From NCBI GenBank assembly GCA_014529385.2, contig CM043953.1, forward strand, positions 64,619,372 through 64,683,371: a stretch of 64,000 nt of DNA, in the 5' to 3' direction. This DNA is from Adiantum capillus-veneris (lineage: Eukaryota; Streptophyta; Polypodiopsida; Polypodiales; Pteridaceae). Position numbers and translations under genes: made by a program. Below are positions 32,042 through 46,058 of the stretch, piece by piece. Positions within the stretch are counted from its first letter, which is position 1. Each line of letters begins with the position of its first letter. Below the pieces are notes generated by a model. That model did no database searches. It had not been told where the DNA came from and worked only from the letters and a program-made list of their open reading frames with translations.

Positions 32042-33000
32042 GTGCGTGGAGCATATTTTTTTCAACACAAGATCGAGTTAAAGTTAGAGGCCACACCTAA
32101 GGCTCAAAAGCTACAAAGACTAGGACTCATCAAGGAGCAGGCTTTACTCAAGGAGGTAAGAAAGCTTCTAGCAGTAGATTTCATTTATCCAGTGTGGAAT
32201 TCAAAGTGGGTCTCTCCCGTTGTTGTCACTCCCAAGAAGAACGGCAAGTGGTGGAGGGTGTGTGTGGATTATTGTCCATTCAATGAGATGACAAAAAGAG
32301 ATCACTTTCCCCTCCCATTTCAGGATGAGAACAAAATGAGGTAGCTGGCCATGAGACGTATACTGTGTGTGATGGATACTCATGCTACTTTCAAATAGGA
32401 ATTACATGAGAGGCTCAATTGAAAATAATCTTCATCACTCCTTGGGGTTTTTATGCTTTTAGAGTCATGCCATTTGGCTTGACAAATGCTCCTGCAACTT
32501 TCCAACTTCCACTCTTTCCAACGCTTCATGAACATGGTGTTTCAAGCATTCTTTGGAAAGTCAATTAGGGTCTTCATTGATAATTTTTACATTTATAGCT
32601 CAAAATTGTTGCATCTATAGAGGGTAGAAGAAGGATTGAAGAAGCTCTATGACATGGGAGGTCAACTCAACCCCGAAAAGTGCCACAGAGGTGAGGATGA
32701 AGTGATTTTGCTTGGTCACAAAATTTCTTACAAAGGCATCGAGGTGGATCCTTCAAAGGCAAAGGATCTTATCGAGTTACCATCACCCAAGAGTCTTAAA
32801 GAGGTCATCTCATTCATTCAAAAGGTATATGTCATGCTTCATTCACTAAGCCTCGGACTTACTTCACCCCGTGCAAAAATTGACACAACAAGTAGAGTTT
32901 GTTTGGTCTGATGAGCTTGAAGAATATTTTTGTAACATTAAAGTCATTCTGCCAGAACTACCAACACTTATGCCTCATTGTTGGGAGTACACATTCTTTG
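32042..33000 (+). pseudogene. Reverse transcriptase of element C
   Basis: Starts with HKIELKLEATPKAQKLQRLG, then WVSPVVVTPKKNGKWWRVCVDY (RT block with P-KK-G-WR-C-DY). Stops appear from 32341. The catalytic YxDD block reads RVFIDNFYIYSS (about 32568-32600): the second Asp is Asn, so the enzyme would be dead. Later blocks GGQLNPEKC and LLGHKISYKGIEVDPSKAKD are kept in another frame. Element B carries the intact FMDD version. Confidence 0.75.
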
Positions 33001-33068
33001 TTAGCTCTAGTGCTGGAAAAGAAACAATTGGCACTGTTTTTCTACAATAAGATCCCCACAGTACTAGG

Positions 33069-33300
33069 ATGCGACCCATCTACTTTGCTAGTAGGGTTAT
33101 AAATGCTTTGGAGAGAAGCTACACAGAAGCAGAACTCATGATGCTTGCTCATATGTTTGCGGTGAGAAAGTTAAGATCCTACTTGGTACCAAAACCTTTT
33201 GTAATTCTCACTAGGCAAAAAATTAGTTCCCTTGGGTGTCATCTCAAATGAATCTTAGTACTAGGATCTCAAAGTGGATTATGGAGTTGCAAGAGTTCCA
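33069..33300 (+). pseudogene. RNase H (first) of element C
   Basis: RPIYFASRVINALERSYTEAELMMLAHMFAVRKLRSYL is the Y-E-EL--A-V-A--K-R-YL block of gypsy RNase H, given here as its start and end phrases PIYFASRV and KLRSYLV. The upstream part with the first catalytic Asp is frame-broken. Confidence 0.65.
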
Positions 33301-33429
33301 ATAATCTTTCAAGGTAGAAGATAGTGTGCATGCAGAATTGGCAGGGATTCTCACTTATAGGGTACATGAGAAGGAGATTAAGGTGCCTGAAGTAAAGACC
33401 CTACCATTGCCAACACCTAAAAGTATCCC

Positions 33430-33830
33430 TACTTCATTTACCTTGTTCTTTGATGGAGCATTTTGACAAGCCACATGAAAAGCAGGGGGAGGACTAGTGT
33501 TGCTTAACCCAAGTGGAGAGGTAGTCAAAAAGAGGAAGTCAATCTACCAGGTTCAACAAGCAACAATGAAGGAGAGTACGGCATTTTACTTCATGGTTTG
33601 AAGATGTGCATTAGTCAAGGTATACAACGACTCGTGGTAAAGGGGGATGCACTTCTCATTGTGAAGAAAATATTAGGCATTTGGTCATGCAAGAATTAAA
33701 TCCTAAGGACAAAAGTTCATGTCATCCGTAGGTTGTTTAATCAATTTGAAGAAGTGCAATTGTATCATATTCCTAAGAAATAGAATGAAGATGCCGATTT
33801 ACTTGCACAACAAGCAGTTACATGTGTTGA
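33430..33830 (+). pseudogene. Second RNase H domain of element C
   Basis: Reads FFDGAF, stop, KAGGGLVLLNPSGEVV, then further degraded blocks. This matches the second, archaeal-like RNase H that element B keeps intact (WFDGAY...SGGGVVIRDP). A double RNase H is known from plant Tat-type gypsy elements. Confidence 0.55.
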
Positions 33831-33979
33831 GAAAGAAGTGCAAATTCATCATGGTGGCAAAAACTATTAAGCAACCAAGATACCAAGGAGTGGATTCATT
33901 GGCTTCCATTACTGCCCACATTTTGGGACGGCGAGTTTCCATAAGACTTCACAAAAGCTCATAAGAGGAGTCTCATAAA

Positions 33980-35140
33980 GAAGGCAAGCATTTATCTCTT
34001 CCTAGAACGCTCCCTCTATCAAAGAGGGAAGGATCAAGTGTGTAGAAGAGTACCTAATATTGAGGATATTACAACCATTCTAAAAGGTTTGTATGAAGAA
34101 TCATGTGGTGGTCATTTTTCCTAGGAGTCTATGAAGAAGATTTTGCTTGCGGTGGATGTTCAACATTGGTGCAAAAGCTATCACAATTGTTAGGTTAATG
34201 GAAACAGAAGGTTGATGCATGGTCCAAGAAAGTTGTACTTGCAAACAGACCCGTTGAAAAGTGGGGCATTGATGCTATGGCTCCTCCGCTTAGAACAAAA
34301 AATCGTAAACTCTACATTCTAGTGGTCATAAATTACATGACTAGGTGGGTAGAGGCTCAAAGTGTGGCAAGGGTAATTGAGAAAACAGTGAGCAGGTTTG
34401 TCTACACTAATATTTGTTGGAGATTTCGCACACCTTTGGAGATTGTTTCCAATAATATCCAGGGTTCAAGAAGGGTTTACTCATAGAAGTTTGTGAAGAG
34501 ATTCACATTCTAAATCGTCATAGCACACCCTACTACCCACATTCAAATGGTTTGGTGGAGAAGTCTAATGGTGTCATTGCAGACATCATTAGAAAGATGG
34601 TGCAAAACAAAACAAAGTTGTGGGATGACTTCTTGGATGGTGACATGTGGGCGCACTAAACCACATATAGGAAATCCACATAGTTCACGCCATTTCACTT
34701 GGTCTATGGTCAAGAGGCTTTGCAACCAATTGAGCTCAACATTTCAACAATGCAACTTCATTGCAAAGCAATGCAAGATAATTAAGAAGCATGGATGGAT
34801 CGACTTCTTATCTTAGCTGAGCTTGAGTGGAAAAGAGACGCAGCTCACGAGTGCTACAAGAGAAAAGCTATGCAAGAAAAGGAGAAGCTTGATAAGAAGG
34901 TCAAGGATAAGGGTATCCAGAAAGGTGGGATGGTGTTAAGATATGACAATTGACTTGACAATAGGTTTGATGCCAAATTCAACACCAGATGGCAAGGTCC
35001 GTATGTGGTCAAAACATCTTTTAATTCAAGTTACTATTAGCTCATGGATTTGGTCGGAAAGGAACACTCTAAGAACATGAATGGGTATCGTTTAAAACCC
35101 TACTTGAGTCGCACTCTACCATCGGGTCAACAAAAGTAGG
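33980..35140 (+). pseudogene. Integrase of element C
   Basis: Fragments in changing frames. There is a degraded HHCC finger region (34080-34200), then the core with WGIDAMAPP, YMTRWVEAQS, VSNNIQG (where the second catalytic Asp is expected) and PYYPHSNGLVEKSNG (third catalytic Glu). Last is the C-terminal part DNRFDAKFNTRWQGPYVV (34960-35010), ending with LKPYLSRTLP at about 35130. Too broken to function. Confidence 0.7.
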
Positions 35141-35293
35141 ATCAAAGATCTACACCATCATGTAAGTATTGTCAATCAACGCATTTGTGCAACTCAAGCA
35201 AAGATGATGATAGGATACAAAACAAAGATTGCAATGAGCCAACAAAGATGACCAAGAGATTGGAACCACTTTCATTTTGGAAAAGACACCTTT

Positions 35294-35317
35294 TGATGGT
35301 ACATGAATGTACCATCA
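35294..35317 (+). other. Hairpin before the polypurine tract, element C
   Basis: Arms TGATGGTACAT (35294-35304) and ATGTACCATCA (35307-35317) pair perfectly over 11 bp around GA. The purine tract begins three bases later. Confidence 0.9.
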
Positions 35318-35319
35318 TC

Positions 35320-35334
35320 TTGTGGGAGGGCTAA
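35320..35334 (+). promoter_or_regulatory. Polypurine tract of element C
   Basis: TTGTGGGAGGGCTAA directly precedes the LTR start TGATAGCC. Confidence 0.7.
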
Positions 35335-35441
35335 TGATAGCCATTTTTTGGCTATCCAAAATTGCCATAGTGAGCTACCTCACCCTACCAAAATCACCCA
35401 AACACTGTGGCTATCCCTACCTTTTCATTGCACATAGGCAT
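35335..35441 (+). repeat. 3' LTR of element C, left part
   Basis: 107 bp, nearly identical to 27272-27378, then interrupted by element B within CACATAGGC. The LTR resumes at 44483. Confidence 0.85.
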
Positions 35442-37188
<1,747 letters not shown>

Positions 37189-37210
37189 TCATTGCCCAAC
37201 CCTCTTGTTG
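37189..37210 (-). promoter_or_regulatory. Polypurine tract of element B
   Basis: On the minus strand CAACAAGAGGGTTGGGCAAT directly precedes the LTR start TGATGGTGCACCC; element A has the same layout. Confidence 0.65.
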
Positions 37211-37225
37211 AGCATTCATGCTCAA
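37208..37225 (-). other. Hairpin before the polypurine tract, element B
   Basis: On the minus strand TTGAGCAT, loop GA, ATGCTCAA: a perfect 8-bp stem. It differs from element A by one base pair (G-C against A-T) with pairing kept. Confidence 0.85.
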
Positions 37226-37358
37226 CTAAAAGCACACTTTAAAACTGAAAACTGCAACACTCGACAAGCACGGAATGAAGCAAAAAACCATAGCTGTATG
37301 TACATGCTATGTACAAAGTATGTACAAGGTGTCCTCTCTCTTCACAAGCTCCCTCTGT

Positions 37359-38603
37359 CTAGGTTGGTTGCCCAACCCCCGTAGCTACAATCTGGTGTAC
37401 GTCAGGCACTAACCCCCTGGCAAAGTACAGTTTGATCCGCACACCGTTCACCCTATGCCTCAAATGCCTGCCATTGGCTCTCACCAGCTGATAGGTCCCA
37501 TCCGAAAAGGCTTTATGCACTTTATACGGATCCGCCCACTTCTTCTTGAACATCTTCTGGAAGGTTAAGTCCAAGTAGCTCTCATACTTCATCACCAAAT
37601 CTCCCTCTTGAATCTCCTTGTTTGGCAAGCTCTTGTTGAACTTCGCCACTCGCTTATCCCTTTGCTTCACATAAAAGTCTGTCGCAGCCTCCCTATCCAT
37701 CTGTAAAGCCTCCAAACTAGTGATCCGATCCTGCAACATGTCCTGTTGAGTGGCACTGACATGCCACATACCCTTCAATGCACCTAGTTGTGCATGCACT
37801 GGCAAAACCGCCTCTTTACCATAAACGAGATCAAATGCAGTGAAGTTTGTGGCCACCTTGTAGGATGTGCGGTAGGCCCACAAACACTTCTCCAAGTTCA
37901 CCTCCCACTCTGTCACCTGCTTATAAACATAATTGGTCAACATCTTCACAATCTGCCCATTGGCACTCTCTACCAGACCATTGCACTGCGGGTGATATGG
38001 CGAAGAGAAGCGGTGTTGGATACCCAGCTTTTCCACTAAAGCCCGCACCAATTTGCTTTGAAATCCTTGGCCTCTGTCAGAGATCAGCACCCATGGAACA
38101 CCAAAACGGAAACAAATGCTTTCAAACACGAACTGAGCCACCACATTTGCATTTACCTCTTTGACAGCCTTGGCCTCGACCCACCTGGTAAGGTAGTCAA
38201 TCGCCACTACAATGTATTTTTTACCGCTTGCCGACTTCGGGAGTGGACCAATGGCATCCAAGCCCCACTTCTCAAAAGCATCTTGGGCAATGATAGCTCC
38301 CTGTGATTCGGCTATCAGCCTCCTCTCGCCCATAGTCTGACATTCATGGCAGGTTTTGCACCAATAGTGCAGGTCACGTACTATCGACGGCCACCAAAAA
38401 CCTGCTCTCAAGATTCGAAACAAAACCTGGTCTTTACCTTGATGCCCACTTTCCTCATGACATTGTTGCAACACCATACCGATTTCTTCCTTATAAAGTA
38501 CCCTTCGCAACACTTCATCCCGTCCATAGGTCATAAGATCCTCCCCTAGCAGTGTAAACTTGCGAGATTTCTGTACTACCCTCCGCTTTTGTAACTTCGA
38601 CAA
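37359..38603 (-). pseudogene. Integrase of element B
   Basis: An open frame of 414 residues. Order: HHCC finger with HEESGHQG and CKTCHECQ; catalytic core with WGLDAIGPLP (first Asp), LISDRGQGF (second Asp), and PQCNGLVESANGQ (Glu); then EGDLVMKYESY and KWADPYKVHKAF of the C-terminal domain. All catalytic and zinc residues are present. It joins element DNA to the genome. It ends 170 bp before the 3' LTR. Upstream, in-frame stops near 38604-38630 and 38727 separate it from RNase H, so the polyprotein as a whole is broken though this domain is intact. Confidence 0.85.
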
Positions 38604-38726
38604 TCTTTCAGAGCACTAACCGGTATCCAAAAAGTCTTCAATCTCTTTCAAGGTCTCACGACCAGCATAGGTGGCTACAGCCACATATATACCTGCAACC
38701 TGCACTTGTACTTTGCTGCTTGCAAG

Positions 38727-39368
38727 CTAATCTGCTTCTTGGTTCTGCTCTCTTCTAACATGCTTGAACTGAACCTCCTCAAAAAACTTTAGCAACTTCT
38801 TGATGGCATAGAACCAATGCTTTAATGAATCCCGTTTCACCTGCCATTGGCCCAATAACTGCTTGATGACTAACAATGCATCACCTTTGACCACCAACCT
38901 CGATATACCAAACTCAACACACTGTTTCAAACCTAAATGGAGGGTAAGATACTCTGCCTCATTATTGGTATGAACATCCTCCAAGTCGTAGGCTTTTGAA
39001 AAGATCACCCTGTTACGTGGATCTCGTATCACCACACCTCCACCTGATTTTTGTATTACCCTTCTATATGCTCCATCAAACCACATGGTAAAAGCTTCCG
39101 CTAAGTCAGGCTCCTCCTTGGTTTCATCCCACACCACCCTGGGATAGATCGGCAAATCAACCGCCTTGCTGACTAGAATATCTGCCATGTGAGATCGACT
39201 TGTATGGTCAACTTTGAATTCAAAATCAAATTCTTGTAGCTCTATCACCCACTTCATGATCCATTTCCCTGGCTTCAAGTGTAACGCTACTTTTGGCAAT
39301 AAGTTATTGGCCGTTAGCACAAAAAAACTTTCGCACGATGAGATACACCTTGAACTTCCTGCAAGCAA
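38727..39368 (-). pseudogene. Second RNase H of element B
   Basis: After the end of the first RNase H (LHLKPGKWIMKWVIELQEF) the frame reads MWFDGAY, SGGGVVIRDP, NNEAEYLTLHLGL, VVKGDALLVI, and VRREQNQEAD. These hold the four acidic residues (D, E, D, D) of an archaeal-type RNase H fold. Plant Tat-group gypsy elements carry such a second RNase H. One frameshift at an A7 run (about 39319-39325 on the plus strand) separates it from the upstream frame, and a TAG stands where Gln is expected at its end. Confidence 0.75.
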
Positions 39369-39804
39369 AAACTAAGTCCATCATCCACTGTTCGGCTTCA
39401 GTGTAGGTTGCCTCAACAGGACTTATCACCTTGCTTTCAAAATAAATAGGTTTATAGCTCCTTCCCACCTTTTGCAATAGTACTGCCCCAATGGCTATAG
39501 TGCCTACCGTCATGGAAACATAAAAATCATCTTCATGATTGGGAGGACACACCGTAGTCAGTTGACAAAATATTTATTTCACCCTGTCCTCTTCATCCCA
39601 TTTAAAACCATGCACTAGCTGCGCCCTTTTTTGAAGGGGGTATACATACTGCGACAACATCCAAAAAAACCTTGACAGATACTTCAGCCTGTGCACGAAC
39701 AATGCCAAAGCCTGTGCACTGGGAGGAGGCTCCATCAAGACTAGAGCCTTGACCTTTTCTGGATTTGCTTCAATCCCATTTTGTGACACCACATGGCCCA
39801 ACAA
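39304..39804 (-). pseudogene. RT thumb and first RNase H of element B
   Basis: The frame reads LLGHVVSQNGIEANPEKVKA, then FVHRLKYLSRFF (RT connection), FKWDEEDRVK, a stop, and then IAIGAVLLQ, YKPIYFESKVI, YTEAEQWMMDLVFACRKFKVYL of the RNase H. The stop at about 39572 is TAA. Degrades template RNA during reverse transcription in a live element. Confidence 0.7.
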
Positions 39805-39828
39805 TGATGCTTGAGGCTGTGCTAATTT

Positions 39829-40983
39829 TCACTTCTTGGGGTTCAATTGACCTCCCTCTTCATCCAATCTCTGAAAACATAGTTGTAGCTTTGAAAAATG
39901 ATCTGCCCTTGAGCTATAACATCCAATGTCATCCATGAAAACTCTAATGAACCTGCCCAAATAGGGACCAAACACCCTATTCATCGAGTCTTGGAAGGTG
40001 GCATAGGCATACACCAAACCAAACGGCATCCTGCGATAGGCAAAGCAACCCCATGGAGATATGAATGTCCTCTTCAATTGGTCTTCAAGAGCAATCCCTA
40101 TTTGAAAGTAACGTGAAAACCCATCCATAATGGAATACCTCTCATGGCTAGCCACTTGATTCAAAATCTCATCCTGAAACGGCAATGGGTAGTGATTCCT
40201 CTTGGTCGCAGCATTCAATGGCTTATAGGCGACACACACCCGCCATCTCCCATTCTTTTTAGAAGTGATAACCACCGGGGAAACCCACTCTGATTCCTTT
40301 ACGGGATATATAATACCTGCATCCAGTAACTGATTGATCTCCTGCCAAAGGGCTTCCTTTTGAATTGCACCCAATCTCCTTAGCTTCTGCGCCTTAGGTT
40401 TGTATCCTTCCTTGAGGGATATTTTGTGCTCAACACCCTTGGCTCCTCTCAAATCCTTATACTCCTTTGCAAATAGGTTTGGAAAAGATGCACACAACTC
40501 GACATAGCTTTCTTTCTCCTTCTTGGTCAAGTCTCCACTTAGCATATTGACCACCTCTTCAGTACCCATGGCATGCACCTGTGCTTGCACCTCCTCTTTC
40601 ACACAAGGTTCTTCCACAGTGACCCCAAACAAGTCAGCATTAATCTTGAGCATGTCATCCTCGCTTTCTTCTTCCTCTATATCTGTATAGCCCTCATCAT
40701 AGGCCATTTCAGTCGCGTACTCATAGCCGGTGGTGTCCTCTTCGTCTCTAGCCGCTATTGGATGAAAATGGATTTCCTTGGTCTTCAGGTCCAACACCAC
40801 TTGTCTTCCTTTCTCTTTATCAGGTAGGGTAAAAACTTTACTTTCCCAATCCTGTTTGGCACCTATTGCCAGCAGCCACGGCCTACCCAAGATTATAGGA
40901 TACACGTTATCCCCAGCTTTCATCACAAAGAAGTCGATCAGGCACTCTATGCCCATCACTTTCACACTCACATCCTGGGCCAC
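39829..40983 (-). pseudogene. Protease end and reverse transcriptase of element B
   Basis: The 384-residue open stretch starts in the protease (YPIILGRPWLLAIGAKQDWE), passes an acidic linker of about 90 residues, and enters RT: EHKISLKEGYKPKAQKLRRL, WVSPVVITSKKNGRWRVCVAY, and the catalytic RVFMDDIGCYSS. The FMDD is a tolerated variant of YxDD. At both ends only a single TGA stop breaks the frame, which otherwise continues in phase. Confidence 0.85.
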
Positions 40984-41337
40984 TCACAAACACCTAGCTT
41001 TAACATGGTTAGCCATCCTCATGCTTACATTTGACTTGGATACCGCCTTGACCCCTGTTTCCTTCATCGCAGCTTCTGTCATGACGCAAACCTGTGCTCC
41101 GCCATCTATATAGGCTTGAACCTGCATCCTTTTCTTGATGACAACATCCACCAAAGGAAGAACATCCATTGGGCTACCTACCCTGAGTGCCATATTTTGC
41201 ACCGCCTGCACATTGCCTTTACCCCTTGGTAGCCTAGTGGTAACACTAGTCGACCACTGTCGCCTCAACGTTGGGTTCAATGCCAACAACTGTCCAAAAG
41301 TAATATTAGCTCTTTGACTTTGGACATCACTCACCAA
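40984..41337 (-). pseudogene. Protease of element B
   Basis: Reads ITFGQLLALNPTLRRQWS, a segment also seen upstream of the protease of element C, and then VQAYIDGGAQVCVMTEAAM with the DGGA active site shared with C. A TGA, probably from CGA, ends it in phase with the frame below 40984. Confidence 0.75.
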
Positions 41338-41817
41338 ATCATACTCTGGATGGCCGCGCCCAAGCTGGAAATCTGTTTGTTTAATCCTGCGACGCCTTCT
41401 TTTCTTGCTAGTTTCAGGCTTCTCTTTCCCCTGTATACCTTCTCTTTACCTTTACGAGCTCTAGTCTCCTGCTCGGTTTCTGTCTCCCTTTTAGCTCTAG
41501 CTCTTTTGTTAGCCAACACTTCGACATCCTGTTTATCCACCCCAATGATGTTCACCCTAGGGACTTCACCGCCATCCGTTTGAGCATTGCACTGGATTCT
41601 CGACTACCTGCTCCCTTGGGCCATTAAACTGTGCTTGGCCTCTCCCTCTGCCAAATAATGGGTAGATACCACCTCTTTCCCTCACCGGATGGGGACAGTC
41701 GGGTGCATAATGTCTTTCTTGGCCGCAATTATAGCACCTTCCAGGTAGAGGCCTTGCCCTGCCCCTTGCTCCTCTCGGCTGTCCCCTGTCCATTACACTC
41801 AATCGAAGCTCTTGCAT
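41331..41817 (-). pseudogene. Gag zinc knuckle region of element B
   Basis: Arg/Gly-rich sequence with CYNCGQERHYAPDC (about 41710-41750), a perfect CX2CX4HX4C knuckle that binds RNA. It is followed by a Gly/Arg-rich stretch and, after a frame change, a Lys/Arg/Glu-rich region. Confidence 0.8.
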
Positions 41818-42469
41818 CTGCTCTGATAGATCCTAAACCGTACTTATCCACTGCTGTGGAATAGCAACCGTAGCCCTATTCCCTTGATTTTCCTCTTGAG
41901 TTGACTCTCGAGGGCTTTGTGGTTGAACAGGTGCCATCGCTTCATAACCTGCTACGCCCTGCTCTACCTTTTTTTTATTTTTCTACTTTTTGACCTTGCA
42001 ATTGCCACTGCCCCATTGTAGTTCTCTGGGCTTTCAAAGTCCACTTTCTCTCTCACCTTCGGATGTAAGCATGCCATAACCTTATCCAATTTGAAGTACT
42101 CACCATTGGCTAGCTGCATAGCTGCTTCTAACTTTGCCAACATGCTTCAAAACAATCCATAAACAAGCTGAATTCCTCACCTACATCTTGCCTTAGAGCT
42201 TTTAGCTTTGCATCCATCTCGAATGGAGAAGCTTCTTTATGAAAATCATGCAAAAATCTTGCCCGTAGAGCCGGCCATGCCTCTCTCGGCTCAATCTCCA
42301 GAGCTTCGAACCACAGTTTGGCCTTTCCGCGCATCACTAAAGGGAAGGTTTGCATCTTGCTATCCTCGTTAGGCATTCGCAAAGACAACATGTACAATTC
42401 AAAATCTGCAAGCCATTCGTCTGGATTCTCTTCACCTGTAAAAATCGGATCGTAACTTCGAGATGCCAT
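41818..42469 (-). pseudogene. Gag of element B
   Basis: Starts at 42469 with MASRSYDPIFTGEENPDEWL and continues LVMRGKAKLWFEALEIEPRE, ARFLHDFHKEAS, LRQDVGEEFSLFMDCFEACW before a frame change near 42128. This is the Ty3-type Gag and is clearly related to the gag of element A. The part from 42127 to 41818 is interrupted. The start lies about 55 bp downstream of the primer site. Confidence 0.75.
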
Positions 42470-42522
42470 CCTTACCTATACGAAAACCTGTATTTTCCTT
42501 CACTGACGGGAGCAATCAGCGT

Positions 42523-42542
42523 GCTCCTCCGTGGGGGCACCA
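42523..42542 (-). promoter_or_regulatory. Primer-binding site of element B
   Basis: On the minus strand TGGTGCCCCCACGGAGGAGC, five bases after the LTR end. The tRNA is not identified; element A has a two-base variant. Confidence 0.6.
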
Positions 42543-42547
42543 GAAGA

Positions 42548-42763
42548 TGGAAAGGGGGAATGGGGGACGACGCCCGACACAACTGACGATGCCTAGCTCA
42601 GGGTCAACACAACACCCCAATCCACTCGAAGACACCTTCAAAACGACAATCTGCATATAATCCGCTTCACTTGCACAGTTTCCAAGCGCACACGCACTTT
42701 CCAAGATCGCAAAATGAGTCCAAACCTCAGTGCAAACGCTCTACCTCCTTCCACACACACACT

Positions 42764-42843
<80 letters not shown>

Positions 42844-44482
42844 AAAGCACCAACGATCCGGACGTACACACGTTTCAACGGCACCGCGGCTGGCATCAGA
42901 CGAGACAAGCAAAGAGAAAAAGGGAAGGGGGGAGCGACACGGCACAATTGGCCAAGAGGGTTGTCCATTAATAGCTTCAAAACCCCATTACAATGCTCCT
43001 CTGAGCTTCTCACTCTCTCTCTCACATGCTCTCTTACACGTACCGTGAAAAAAAAACAAAGAGGCCCCTTGTTACAAAAGGTTTTGCCACTTTATTGGGC
43101 TCGTTTTTGAGTTTTTAGGCATTTTTCATGGTCAGGCCACATGTGGCACTCTTCTTGGGAGGATTGACCTTGCTTTGACCAATTTGAACACATCCCGAGG
43201 CCTCACTTGCACACTCACATGTGAGAGCCCTTTAGGGAGCAACAACGGCACCGTCGTTGCTCCTAAGGGCAAGTTTGCCTTCAAAAAACTTTGGGCGGGG
43301 GGACCTCAAGGTCCACACGGTGGGAAATGGCCCCGACCCTGCGGGGTGCCACGTCATCACCTCCAACTCGCCGCCCGCACGGGCGCGCGCCTCCTAGCTG
43401 GCCAAAATATGCCGCGGAGCACTGCCATAGCAGCGCCCTAGTGGGCCGCGCCACCGGCACCATAGCCATGAGCTCCAAAGGAGCCCACTTCCCTTCACAC
43501 AACCCAAAAGGGCTCACACCCTGGGCTACATACCCCGCTCCCAACAGTCGCGTGCCCGCATGTGGGATATCCGAGCCTACCACGTGGCGGCCGACAAGGT
43601 GATGGCCCTTGGGGCTCCCCAAAAACTCCCCATTTACAATTAGAAAAATATTCTTTTTGGCCTTCTTCTTCAGACCTCCTTCCACTACTCTAATGTCTGA
43701 TGACCGAGCCGCAAAACCGTGCTGGATCTCCACTGAGCTGGATCTGAGCCGTGCAAACCTCGCCGTATTTTGACTTCTCTGAGCTAGCTATTTGAGGCCG
43801 CCAAAAATTGAGAAATGCATCTGCATGCCTCTCACTGACAAATGATCCCAACTTCGTCTCGCTATATCTGACCAACCGAATATTCGATTGATGTACCGTT
43901 GATTTGTGTTGGCTCCTCATGATGCGCACTATCATCGAGAACTTCGGCGAGGCTCAAACGACGCCAGATGGCACATTTATCCGTGCAGTCAAATGAGCTC
44001 AAGCCCGGTCCCAGAAAAATCTTCAACTGACCTTAACTTGCTATCCAGAGCTCTGATTTGCGATCAGAAAAGACAGGTATGCTCCATACTGTGAGCACTA
44101 CATGTGTATGCGTCACCTCACCCTTTTTCGACCACCTGCGCTTGGCCCATCCACCGAGGATCAGGAAGTCGCTCTTGCACAAAAAGCCCCATAACTTGCT
44201 TTCTAGGGCTCCGTTTGACGAGCTATTCGAACCGGCCTGGAGAGCACACTGAAGACCACACCTTGGCACATACTTGCCGCCTTCTGGATACCTTTGACTT
44301 CCAGCCCTGTTAGCCCCCGTCTGGAGCCTTCTTGGCCTAAAAAACCGCATTGGACATACATTCCCGCTTCCACTTGGCTACAACAGCTTTAGACACATGC
44401 CATAGCACCATCATGTGCACCTGTATGCATACATACCCTTGCACGAGCCCCTATCTGGCTTCGACATGTTTTGGGTGCACTA
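42548..44482 (-). repeat. 5' LTR of element B
   Basis: The longer of the two copies. It includes a GC-rich 226-bp block (43388-43608) missing from the other. On the minus strand it opens with TAGTGCACCCAAAACATG, a change from TGG at the very first bases. Blocks such as TCAAACGGAGCC and GTGGAGCATA(C/T) are shared with the LTR of element A. Confidence 0.9.
42766..42839. repeat. (CT)n microsatellite in LTR of B
   Basis: About 37 CT units. Confidence 0.95.
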
Positions 44483-45995
44483 GCGTGTGTGAGTTAGGGG
44501 ACTTTCCCCATCTCTCCTTAAAAAAACCCTCTGCTAACTAGTCATTGGGCTAGTTGAGCCAAAACAATAATAAAAGTAAAAAATAAAATATATTATGGCC
44601 CATTTTTGTGTAAATATTTCATTGTAGATAGGGTCTAAATATGGGGATTTTTAATTATAATTATTTTGGCATTCATTTAAATATTTCTACCTAGGTGTGT
44701 GTTATTTGCCTAAGTATGTTATACTCCCCTTACCATAATTTTTCTTACCATTATGAATACTCTTTATTATATTAATACATCTTTTCATCAAAGCCTCTCT
44801 CAAATCTTTGTGTGAACCCACTCTAAGAAAATTACAAAAATACATTTCACCTAGTCATTCTCTTTTACTAAATTATCATTTTTTTATATGCATCTTTTCT
44901 TACTTCTTGTAAATAGTCTTTAATCAATCAAACAAATGAGGGTCCCCTCATTTGATTCCCTATATTTTCATAAATTTATTTTTCTCATTTTATATTTATA
45001 TATAGCTGACACTATTCCAGATTCCATGAATTGTTTATATACTAACGCGTTTTTTTCCATCATATCCATGTATCATATTTGTGAATAATCCTACTCCATG
45101 CATATTTCCAAACCCTCAAGAATCTATTAGGTCATGCTCTCATGCAAGGAGGGAGTCACTCTTGGAGGATTATGCAAATTCAACAAAAGTGGGGCCGCTG
45201 AAGACTTTTGTAGGAGGAAAAACACGTATTTTGGTGATATTTTCGGCCTCCACCTACATTCCAAATTTGAGGAATTTACGAAAAAGAAAAATTTAGCTCA
45301 TAAGCTGAATAATCACCTCAAAATTTTTCATAATTTTTGGAGTTGCCACTCGTGAGATATGATTTTTTTGGTGGACCCCAGTCTGCCCACTTTTTCTCAC
45401 AAGTCACCTTAGTCTTCTCTCACCTCCATTCACTTCACACACACATACAATCATTCCTCTCCATCCATCACTCAAACCTGCACCTTCCATGGTTTCTCTC
45501 ACCCTCTTCACCATTAACCGCCCCACTCACTTCCATAGCTCTCATATGAATTCTACATTTACATACACCATCTTTATGCCTCTCTCTATTATCTCTAAAT
45601 CACAATTCCTTTTACTTCTTCTCTATATACATAAAATTCATCATGTAAAACCAGGCTTAATCTCTGCTAATTAGGAATTCTTATCAACCAACATTGACAT
45701 TTTTGTCATGATGTTCGACCTTTGTGGCGATGATGTAAGAAGAGAAGAAGAAGAAGAGGATCGGCAGTCATTTTTTAGAACCTACAGAAATAAGTTCAAA
45801 ACTTCTTCAAAGCTTCACCATCACAAAGATTTCATCACTTCATTCAACCATCTTACTTCAACCATCCACCTCATTCTCCATTGTAATATATCATTAAAAT
45901 TTTAGTGATTACTCACACTAACCACTAACCTACTATCACAAAATAGCCGTTGACCTAACCAGAAAAGGCACCTCACCTCAAGACATGTACATAGT

Positions 45996-46058
<63 letters not shown>

